Below, piece after piece: positions 14,973-21,985 of a stretch of 40,228 bases of DNA. Origin of the DNA: a bacterium (GTDB lineage: Bacteria > Vulcanimicrobiota > Xenobia > Xenobiales > JADMJV01); contig JAFEBA010000138.1 in assembly GCA_018266105.1 (NCBI GenBank), positions 1-40,228 of the forward strand, given 5' to 3'. A program made the translations under genes and the position numbers. Each line of letters begins with the position of its first letter. Position 1 is the stretch's first letter. The notes below the pieces were generated by a model. That model saw nothing but the letters and a program-made list of their open reading frames with translations, made no database searches and was not told where the DNA came from.

Positions 14973-15596
14973 ATGGACATTGGACTCTACCAGGCCAAAC
15001 ATCCCTTCAGGAAACTGATCGGGTGGTTGGTGCCCCTGTGCAAGACGCTCAATCCGAATTGGATCAGTCTGGCCCTATTGCCGGTAGGAGGCCTGATGGC
15101 CTGGTGCTGCTGGCAAGCCGTGCAGAACGGCCAGAGCCTGTTCTTACTCTACGCCATCTTCCTGGGATTTCTACGCATGGTGCTGGCCACACTGGACGGA
15201 ATGGTGGCCACCACCTATTCCAAGTCCACCTGCGTGGGTGACATCCTCAATCGAATCACACCCGAAGTTTGCGACCTGATGCTCTATCCGGTTCTGGTGC
15301 TGGCCGCCAAGCCTCCCGAATTTCTAGGTCTGGCGGTCTTAAGTATGAGCTGGGCCATCGGCTTCGCAGGTTCAGTTGGAGCCCCCAGTGGCGTCCCGGT
15401 TCAAAGCGTTGGGCCCTGCGGCCAGACCGACCGCCTGGCCGCCACCATGATCACTTGTGGTCTGCAGTTTCTGTTCCCTGCCGTACCGCTTTTCAAATTT
15501 CTGCTCTATTGGATCCTCATAGGGGGCCTGCTCACCGTCATGCTGCGAGTCAAGAGAACACTTAAGATCGCCAGAGAAACCGACCGCGGTGTTTGA
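14973..15596 (+). CDS. Second, degenerate CDP-alcohol phosphatidyltransferase homologue
   Basis: A 207-residue membrane protein related to the CDP-alcohol phosphatidyltransferases by its helix pattern and by LDGMVA (D75, G76, A79) with G89 thirteen residues after G76. The motif is heavily altered: position 72 is Ala, the arginine is T80, and the last two aspartate positions are N93 and P97, with D101 one step further. It could have changed chemistry, act as a subunit of the first transferase, or use a different substrate. It starts 13 bases after the CdsA-like gene and overlaps the next start by eight bases. Confidence 0.75.
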   Translation: MDIGLYQAKHPFRKLIGWLVPLCKTLNPNWISLALLPVGGLMAWCCWQAVQNGQSLFLLYAIFLGFLRMVLATLDGMVATTYSKSTCVGDILNRITPEVCDLMLYPVLVLAAKPPEFLGLAVLSMSWAIGFAGSVGAPSGVPVQSVGPCGQTDRLAATMITCGLQFLFPAVPLFKFLLYWILIGGLLTVMLRVKRTLKIARETDRGV

Positions 15597-17565
15597 AATC
15601 TATCGCCAGGGACTGGCGGTTCTCGAACAAAAAGAGCTTTTCCTCAACTACGCGGCCACAGCCCCCCTCAGCCGGTCAGTCATCGAGCAAATCAAAGCCG
15701 AAACCGAAGCCATGGCCTCCCCGCTGGGCCAGCGCTTTTATGTCGCCCTCAATCAACTGGAGCAGGCCCGCCGATTGGTGGCCGAGTTACTCAACGTCAA
15801 GGCCAGCGAACTGGCTTTCACGACCAACACCTCCACAGCCATCAGCCTGGTCGCGCTGGGCCTGGAGTGGAAATCCGGGGACCGGGTCCTGGTGGCCTCA
15901 AACGAATTTCCTTCCAACTACTACCCCTGGCTGCACCTGGAAAAGCGAGGAGTGATTTGCCAGAAATTCACTCCACGGCCAGGGCTGCCACTCCACCGGC
16001 AACTGGCCGAAATAGACCTAAAAGGCATCAAGCTGCTGGCCCTGAGCGCGGTCAGCTATGAGACGGGTCGCCTCTACGAGCTCCAGCAGGTGGTCCGCTT
16101 CTGTCGCGAGCAGGGCATCCTAACCTGCCTGGATTGCATTCAGGCCATTGGCGCGACCCCGTTTGACCTGCGGGAAATCGACGCCGACTTTGCGGTCAGC
16201 GGAGCCCAAAAATGGCTGATGGGACCTGTGGGCTGCGGCATTCTGTATGCGCAAAGCAAGCATCTGGAGGCACTGGATGTGCCTTTTCTGGGCTGGACCA
16301 GCGTCAAGTATCCCGAACTGTTTGACCTCGGGCCTTTGCAGTATCCACCCGAAATGACCCGCTTTGAGCCCGGGCTACCCAATTACCTGTCGGTCGTCGG
16401 GTTGGCCGCTTCTCTGCGCCAATTGCAAAGTCTGGATTGGGTGCAGATCCACGCCGCCATTCGGCGCAACACCCTCTACTTGCAGCAATCACTTCGAGAG
16501 CTTGGCTTTTCGCTGCTCACCTCCCCCGGCGACGGCTGCGCCGGCATCGTATCCTTCCGCGTGCCGGAGGACTTCGAGCGTCGTCAGGTCGAGCAACTCT
16601 ACCACGACCACCACATTAAGATTACCGCCCGCAACGATTACGTTCGGGTCTCTCCTCACTTTTTCAACACGCCCGCTGAACTGGACCGCTTCCTCCAGGC
16701 CAGCCAACGCATCTTCCTGCGCTCTCCGGCTCACCAGGCGAAACTCAGGGTGAACCACCCCGAAAAATCCCGGCCGGCCACTCCCGGCCAGGTTCTCATC
16801 ACGGGCGCCACCGGCAACCTGGGGTCCTGCCTGGCCCGCCGCCTGGCCGCCAAGGGCTACGCGCTCCACCTGCTGGGACGAGACGCGGAAAAACTTGAAG
16901 CGCTGCGCCAACAGCTGGCCGCCTGCCCGGTGGATCTGCGAATCGATCAGCTCGACTTTCTCGACCATCAGGCCACCGATGAGTTCCTGGCGCGCCTGGA
17001 GAGAGAGGGAAAGTCTCAATATCAGGCGCTTATTCAATGTGCCGGCAGAGAGGAGACCTCACTCTTTTCTGAACTCGAAAGCGAAGCAATCGCTCAATTG
17101 ATGCGCGTCAACCTGGACGTACCGACGCGCCTGATGCACCTGTTTCTGCGTACCCTCCGCCACCCAGATCCCTTGGGGGTCCTGAACATCGTCTCTTCAA
17201 CCGGGCGCTGTGGCACTCCACTTCTATCCGTCTACGCCGCCGCCCACGGGGCCATGTGGACCTTAGGAGAATCGCTTGCTCGCGAATGGAACGATCGCGG
17301 CGTTACCATAACCACCTATGTGGCCCCGGCCATGCATTCTCCCATGCAGAAACGCATGGGCCGCGTGAGCCTTCGCTTTTTCAAGATGTCTGGTAGCTTC
17401 GACTACGAAGTGGTCGACCGGGTAGCACGGGAGGCCCTGCGCGCTCTTTTCAAAAAACGTTCGCTGAAGATCTCCAAGCTCAGCAAAGCCAAGCTCTTTC
17501 TCAACCAACTGCTGCCTGGCGTCATCGACGAAAAAGTACGCAAGGTTTGGCGGCCTGACCATTAG
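15589..17565 (+). CDS. Class V aminotransferase fused to a short-chain dehydrogenase domain
   Basis: A 658-residue two-domain protein starting at GTG 15589 inside the end of the preceding gene. Residues 1 to about 385 are a PLP enzyme of the class V (cysteine desulfurase/isopenicillin epimerase-like) group: FTTNTSTAI, D182 in CLDCIQAIG and the PLP lysine K208 in SGAQKWLMGP. Residues about 398-658 are an SDR domain with TGATGNLG (405-412), CAG (484-486), serines 536-537 and Y549. The usual lysine four residues after the tyrosine is H553. The domains suggest that a keto or hydroxyl group is interconverted and aminated (or an amino compound is eliminated), plausibly on a headgroup or its precursor. 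The substrate is not known. Confidence 0.85.
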   Translation: MFEIYRQGLAVLEQKELFLNYAATAPLSRSVIEQIKAETEAMASPLGQRFYVALNQLEQARRLVAELLNVKASELAFTTNTSTAISLVALGLEWKSGDRVLVASNEFPSNYYPWLHLEKRGVICQKFTPRPGLPLHRQLAEIDLKGIKLLALSAVSYETGRLYELQQVVRFCREQGILTCLDCIQAIGATPFDLREIDADFAVSGAQKWLMGPVGCGILYAQSKHLEALDVPFLGWTSVKYPELFDLGPLQYPPEMTRFEPGLPNYLSVVGLAASLRQLQSLDWVQIHAAIRRNTLYLQQSLRELGFSLLTSPGDGCAGIVSFRVPEDFERRQVEQLYHDHHIKITARNDYVRVSPHFFNTPAELDRFLQASQRIFLRSPAHQAKLRVNHPEKSRPATPGQVLITGATGNLGSCLARRLAAKGYALHLLGRDAEKLEALRQQLAACPVDLRIDQLDFLDHQATDEFLARLEREGKSQYQALIQCAGREETSLFSELESEAIAQLMRVNLDVPTRLMHLFLRTLRHPDPLGVLNIVSSTGRCGTPLLSVYAAAHGAMWTLGESLAREWNDRGVTITTYVAPAMHSPMQKRMGRVSLRFFKMSGSFDYEVVDRVAREALRALFKKRSLKISKLSKAKLFLNQLLPGVIDEKVRKVWRPDH

Positions 17566-17577
17566 TTCAGAAGCAGG

Positions 17578-18783
17578 TCAGGGCTCGTTCAGTGGGACCC
17601 GGTGGGTCTCCGCGCTGGGAGGCCCCTCTTCTGCCGGTTCCAGTTCTCGAAGACTCGGATCGACCAGAAACTGATCGTGAAACCAGGTGAACACAGCTTT
17701 AGTCATGGCGGCCAGAGGAATTCCCAGCAGCATCCCCCACACTCCGCCCAGAAACTCGCCTCCCGCCGCCGCAGCGAAGATCACAAACATGGGAGAAACG
17801 CCAATGGCGTCTCCCATCAACTTGGGAGTCAGTACGCGATCGATGGTAATACTGACGACTGCCACCACCAGGCCCACCATGAGGCCGGTGGTCACATCCG
17901 TCTCGGGCAGAAAACCCAAAAGAATGGCCGAGATGACGCTGGAAAGGATTCCAAAAAGCGGGATAGGGTAGGTCAACCCGGCCACCAAGGAGATCAGATA
18001 GGCATAGGGGCAGGCTCGTCCTGAAACCAATGTAAACACGGTCAGACCCGCCAGCGTACCTAGAGCATTGACTCCGCTCGCAATAATCGTAGCTCGCAGG
18101 TAGCCGCCGAAGATCTGATTCATCTTGGCCACCAGTTCGATCAGACTGTGTCGGTAACGCCGGGGAAACGAAGAGATCATGGACTTGTAGAGCGTCTCCC
18201 AACTGAACAGCAAATAAATACTGATCAGAAGCGAGGAGACAAAGACCGCCGCACCCGCGGCCAACTGTTTGAAGAATGTGGCCAGAAAGCCCAGGCCTTC
18301 GGTCAGCACTCCCCCCACAAAGGTGGTCAGATTGCCCACGCTGGCCGAAAGGCGCTCCAACAGCTGAGCCCGATAGCGCTCGGGCACCAAACGCGCCAGT
18401 CGCTCTTCCTGGGCGGCGATGGTTTCGGCAAGCTCCTGAGGATGAAGCAAGGTATTCTGCAGGGCCACCAGCCGATCGAACTGGCTGGTCACGACCGGGA
18501 AGGCCAGAGAGCCGACCACAAACAAGATGGTGAAAAGCAGAAAGTAGACGGTGCCGACCGCCAGGGCCCGCGGGCAACTGCGAATGGGGCCCACCCGCTT
18601 GCCTTCAAATAAACTGACCATGGGCTTGGTGAGATAGGCAATCAACCAGGCTAAACCAAAGATGGTCAAAGTGATCTGAATGCGGGTCAGGAACCAGACT
18701 CCCCCCGCCAGAACCGCCAGCCAGAGACCGGCCCGCACCATCTGAGGAACCTCAGGCCCGGTCAGCAAATTCGACTGCCTCAC
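17578..18783 (-). CDS. AI-2E/PerM-family transporter
   Basis: A 401-residue membrane protein with about seven or eight helices: two near the start (16-55), one near 75-95, then a long soluble stretch (about 100-155) and a hydrophobic C-terminal half ending in LLGIPLAAMTKAVF. This is the layout of the AI-2E transporter family (formerly UPF0118), whose members export small molecules or exchange ions; a quorum-sensing role is proved for few and cannot be assumed. The start is GTG 18783. It is convergent with the aminotransferase-SDR gene, 12 bases away. Confidence 0.88.
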   Translation of the reverse strand: MRQSNLLTGPEVPQMVRAGLWLAVLAGGVWFLTRIQITLTIFGLAWLIAYLTKPMVSLFEGKRVGPIRSCPRALAVGTVYFLLFTILFVVGSLAFPVVTSQFDRLVALQNTLLHPQELAETIAAQEERLARLVPERYRAQLLERLSASVGNLTTFVGGVLTEGLGFLATFFKQLAAGAAVFVSSLLISIYLLFSWETLYKSMISSFPRRYRHSLIELVAKMNQIFGGYLRATIIASGVNALGTLAGLTVFTLVSGRACPYAYLISLVAGLTYPIPLFGILSSVISAILLGFLPETDVTTGLMVGLVVAVVSITIDRVLTPKLMGDAIGVSPMFVIFAAAAGGEFLGGVWGMLLGIPLAAMTKAVFTWFHDQFLVDPSLRELEPAEEGPPSAETHRVPLNEP

Positions 18784-19072
18784 CGTGCCAGCTTCTGCGA
18801 CCCGGCGCGAACACCTGTTCCTTTAGAAACCAACAGGTCGCCAAACCCGTTTAATGTCGACTCAACTTTGAAAACAACACACTGCAAACCAATTTATATC
18901 AACAGATACACATTTAACTCAAAGCGTTTAGTAGCAATCTCAGCCAAAATCAATCAGAGAGACTGGAAGGACCATTCAGTCGTTTCACCACAGGGGAGTC
19001 CGACCCTGGCTCACAAGTAGAAATTATTTCAATCTATGGGGCAAAAATTCCCGAACCAGACCAGCAAGTCGT
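18784..19072. other. AT-richer gap between two minus-strand genes
   Basis: About 290 bases with no open frame that I believe. The middle part is clearly richer in A and T than its surroundings. It contains the proposed promoter for the AI-2E-type gene and the 3' side of the Cys-containing gene, but I see no convincing terminator. Confidence 0.5.
18893..18922 (-). promoter_or_regulatory. Probable promoter of the AI-2E-family gene
   Basis: On the minus strand TTGAGT (18922-18917) and TATAAA (18898-18893) are 18 bases apart, in the AT-rich gap. The start codon is 110 bases downstream, which leaves a long leader with no recognised regulatory RNA. Confidence 0.4.
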
Positions 19073-19954
19073 TCAGGAAACCGGGGCTTTAATGAGCAGA
19101 CCCAGCTCGAACTCTTCGGCGATGCTGCAGTAGACCTCGAGTAGATCAAGCAGCTCAGCGAAGACTTGATTAGCGGGCATCGACTCAAAATGCAGTTCAG
19201 TGCCAGACTCGCTGGAAGCTCCCCAGTTGGGATAGCGCCCGGAGAGCACGTCGAATCCAATCTGCTCGCCGCGACTGTCCTCACCAAAGACGCCCATGTC
19301 CTCCCGCCAAAGCCTGCGAAACACGTAAGGAATAGGGTCCTGACCCGCAGGCTTGACCAGAATCCCGTGACGACTCAGGTAGAGTGAATAGCCCTCATTC
19401 AGAAAAATCAAGCCGGGCGGGCCCTCCCCGTTCCAGGCATAAAACTGCATGGGGCCCTGAGGTGCGGCCTCGTCTTGAGGTTCAGACCCCTCCTCGTTCT
19501 GCTCGCGGGGCTCAAAGTAAGGACGACCATTTTCCTTGGGCACAGCGACAGGCCAGGTCAACTCTGCCAATTTCTCTCGTAAGCCGAACAAGTCAGCCAG
19601 CAGAGCGGCGATTTGGGTGGCCGGAGCTGGAGTGCCGTCGCGCGGGAACCGGGTCCAAAGCGAATCAGGAACCAGCTCGTTGAGAGCTCGGAAGAAAATA
19701 TCCAGGTTGTCCACCTGACATTTGCAGCCCTCCACTTCGCCCATGATGTTGACCGGACAATCCGCGCAGTAATCGATGATGCGTGGGTCGCCCTCCAGGA
19801 TCCAGAGCTGCCGTAAAAACTCCCATTCGAACTGGGGGCGGCCATCCATGTGGTAGTCGTAGATCGTCTCCTGAGCGTAGCGGCAAGGACGAAAAGTGTA
19901 GTTAAAAATCTCCAGAGCCAGTTCCCAGCGCTGCGTATGAGGAGTATCAAGCAT
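19073..19954 (-). CDS. Unrecognised acidic protein with a Cys cluster
   Basis: A 293-residue soluble protein rich in Glu, Asp, Trp and Tyr; no family is recognised. A cluster C-x2-C-x10-C-x-C (YCADCPVN...GCKCQ) near residues 64-80 may bind a metal. A low-complexity acidic linker (around residues 155-170) separates the N-terminal helical part from a C-terminal domain with GLIFLNEGYSLYLSRHGILV. The start is taken as ATG 19954, because upstream starts in this frame would overlap the divergent phosphoesterase gene. It is not obviously in an operon. Confidence 0.72.
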   Translation of the reverse strand: MLDTPHTQRWELALEIFNYTFRPCRYAQETIYDYHMDGRPQFEWEFLRQLWILEGDPRIIDYCADCPVNIMGEVEGCKCQVDNLDIFFRALNELVPDSLWTRFPRDGTPAPATQIAALLADLFGLREKLAELTWPVAVPKENGRPYFEPREQNEEGSEPQDEAAPQGPMQFYAWNGEGPPGLIFLNEGYSLYLSRHGILVKPAGQDPIPYVFRRLWREDMGVFGEDSRGEQIGFDVLSGRYPNWGASSESGTELHFESMPANQVFAELLDLLEVYCSIAEEFELGLLIKAPVS

Positions 19955-20013
19955 TTCCAGGGGTTCGCAGCCAGCAGAAGGTGGCCCTCCCGCGCTCGAC
20001 AAAGCCGCCCGGT

Positions 20014-20724
20014 ATGCGCTGCTTTGCAATCAGCGACCTGCACCTGTCCTTCACCAGCAACAAGCCGATGGATCGCTTCGGCGATCATTGGTCTCGCCAT
20101 TGGGAAAAAATCGAGCGTTCCTGGCGCGAGCGCATCACCGAAGAGGATCTGATCCTCTTACCGGGCGACCACAGCTGGGCTCTAAAACTGGAACACGCCG
20201 GCCCTGACTTGGAATTCATCCAAAATTTGCCGGGACACAAAGTTCTGGTGCGGGGCAACCACGACTACTGGTGGCAGAGCTTGGGAAAGGTGCGTAAACG
20301 CTTCCCGGGCCTACACTTTCTTCAGAACGACGCGCTGCGCATCGGACCGGCCGCTCTCTGCGGCACCCGGGGCTGGGACCTGCCCGGCGGCGGCGGCTTC
20401 GAAGATGCCGAAGACGAGAAAATTTACCGCCGCGAGCTGGAGCGACTGAAATTGGCCCTGGAAGCACTGGACAAGGCGGCCTCGGTGCGGATATGCCTGC
20501 TGCACTATCCTCCCCTCTTCCCTTACCGGCGCGAGAGCGAATTTACTCAGCTTCTGGAAGCCTATAAGATCGATATCTGCGTCTACGGCCACCTGCATCG
20601 GGCTGGCGGCCATAAGCCGTTTCAGGGAATGCAGAACGGAGTCAACTACTACCTGGTCTCCTGCGACATGATCGACTTTGAACCGATCGAAATCCCCTGG
20701 CCATGCAACCGCGAAAACGCCTGA
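20014..20724 (+). CDS. Calcineurin-like metallophosphoesterase
   Basis: A 236-residue cytosolic phosphoesterase. The metal-binding motifs appear in order: ISDLHLS (D8, H10), GDHSW, GNHDYWW, LLHYPP and YGHLHRAGGH. The family cleaves phosphate esters in nucleotides, lipids or proteins; the substrate cannot be told. ATG 20014 is chosen because DLH must lie near the N-terminus; the longer start (19981) adds a proline-rich leader. Its end overlaps fdhD by 22 bases, so the two are cotranscribed. Confidence 0.92.
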   Translation: MRCFAISDLHLSFTSNKPMDRFGDHWSRHWEKIERSWRERITEEDLILLPGDHSWALKLEHAGPDLEFIQNLPGHKVLVRGNHDYWWQSLGKVRKRFPGLHFLQNDALRIGPAALCGTRGWDLPGGGGFEDAEDEKIYRRELERLKLALEALDKAASVRICLLHYPPLFPYRRESEFTQLLEAYKIDICVYGHLHRAGGHKPFQGMQNGVNYYLVSCDMIDFEPIEIPWPCNRENA

Positions 20725-21485
20725 TCAAAATCCAGCGCCATGACCAGAGCGGCGCGATGCAAAAAGACCAGCTCGTATTGGAAGAACCACTCCAGCTCAC
20801 CCTGGCCTCGGGAAACCGTCGACTTCGCCTGGCCACCGTCCTACGCACTCCAGGCCACGATTACGAGCTGGTGCTGGGCTATCTGTTCGCTCTGGAGCTG
20901 ATCCAGAGCGCCGCCGACATTCAAGAACTGGACTACTGCGCCACCCCTCAGGACTTCAACCACCTGACCGTCTTTTTTCGCGACCGAATTCCCGAAAAGG
21001 CCTGGCTGCTCCGCTCCCAGGAATGGGTACACGGGGGTTGCGGCGCCTGCGGTCAGGACTCTTTAGAGGTCAATCCTCCTCACCAGGTGGTGCCTGCACC
21101 CGCTTGGACGCTCGAGTGGTTATGCGCCCTGCCCGATCAACTACGGCGACAGCAGGAGCTTTTCGAAAAATGCGGCGGAACCCACGCCGCCGCCCTGGTC
21201 CGAACCGGTCAGGCGCCTGAACTGGTCTTTGAGGATGTCGGGCGCCACAATGCCGTGGACAAGGTGGTCGGCCGCCTCTTGATGGAGCGCCGCAGCGCTC
21301 AAGGCTGCTGGCTGCTCCTGTCCGGCCGGGCCGGTTTCGAACTGGTGCAGAAAGCGGTCCAGGCGGGCTTTTCCGGCGTGGCCAGCGTGGGCCCCCCCAG
21401 CAGCCTGGCCCTATCTTATGCACAAAAAGCCGGTCTCAGACTGGTCGGCTTCCTACGTGGTCAACGCTATAACCTCTACTGCTAG
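20703..21485 (+). CDS. fdhD: Formate dehydrogenase accessory sulfurtransferase FdhD
   Basis: A 260-residue protein. FdhD passes sulfur from a cysteine desulfurase to the molybdenum or tungsten bis-MGD cofactor, which is required for formate dehydrogenase activity. The sulfur-carrying pair is C113 and C116 in GGCGACG; other family motifs are FEDVGRHNAVDKVVG and LSGRAGFELVQKA. No formate dehydrogenase gene is present, but the convergent mobA, overlapping by four bases, makes the other half of the same cofactor pathway. Confidence 0.95.
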   Translation: MQPRKRLIKIQRHDQSGAMQKDQLVLEEPLQLTLASGNRRLRLATVLRTPGHDYELVLGYLFALELIQSAADIQELDYCATPQDFNHLTVFFRDRIPEKAWLLRSQEWVHGGCGACGQDSLEVNPPHQVVPAPAWTLEWLCALPDQLRRQQELFEKCGGTHAAALVRTGQAPELVFEDVGRHNAVDKVVGRLLMERRSAQGCWLLLSGRAGFELVQKAVQAGFSGVASVGPPSSLALSYAQKAGLRLVGFLRGQRYNLYC

Positions 21486-21985
21486 TGAGCCAGATCGGAG
21501 AACTCATTCACGTTGTGAAAGCGTGGATCAGCTCCAAAGTCCACCCATTCCACGGGCTGACTGGCCAGGGCTTTCAGAACCGAGCCTTGCGTCGGCAGGC
21601 TGAGACCGCGATGATAGTATCCACACAGCGGATGCTGTTGGGGACCGCACCTGGGCAAGCGCGCCAATCCTCTCTGAGGAGCGCCCAGCTGAGCCACAAA
21701 TTCTGAATCGAGTAGCGGGTAGTCGAGGGCCAGCACAAAGTTCCAAGGGCTGGGACTGGCCCGCAGGCCGGCGCAAATGGCGCCCAGCGGGCCCTGGCCA
21801 GGCTCGGGCTCAACCAGCGCAGGCAACTCAATCTCCGGACAATGACCCAGCAACCGGACCTCATCACAAAAGCCGCCCAGCAGCTCGTAACCGTAAATCC
21901 ACAACGGCCGGCCGCGAAAGAGGCGACTGGCTTTGAGGCCTCCCATGCGGGTGCCCGCCCCTCCCACCAGCAGCCAGCCGATCAA
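21482..21985 (-). CDS. mobA: Molybdenum cofactor guanylyltransferase
   Basis: A 167-residue nucleotidyltransferase, slightly shorter than the typical MobA of about 190-200. It adds GMP to molybdopterin to give the MGD form. Visible motifs are VGGAGTRMGGLKA (GTP-binding loop), QGPLGAICAGL, LALDYPLL (usually LxxDxP) and the end HNVNEFSDL. The start is TTG 21985, overlapping the TGA of the PBP gene (TTGA). It lacks a dedicated ribosome site and is probably coupled to that gene. Confidence 0.88.
   Translation of the reverse strand: MIGWLLVGGAGTRMGGLKASRLFRGRPLWIYGYELLGGFCDEVRLLGHCPEIELPALVEPEPGQGPLGAICAGLRASPSPWNFVLALDYPLLDSEFVAQLGAPQRGLARLPRCGPQQHPLCGYYHRGLSLPTQGSVLKALASQPVEWVDFGADPRFHNVNEFSDLAH

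Noticed and set aside
18960..19010. Possible terminator (CCACAGGGG...CCCTGG) downstream of the Cys-containing gene
   Set aside because: The stem is short and interrupted and no T tract follows on the minus strand.
20014..20029. Longer start (20029) for the Cys-containing gene
   Set aside because: It would overlap the start of the divergent metallophosphoesterase, whose DLH motif fixes its N-terminus; ATG 19954 leaves a normal gap.
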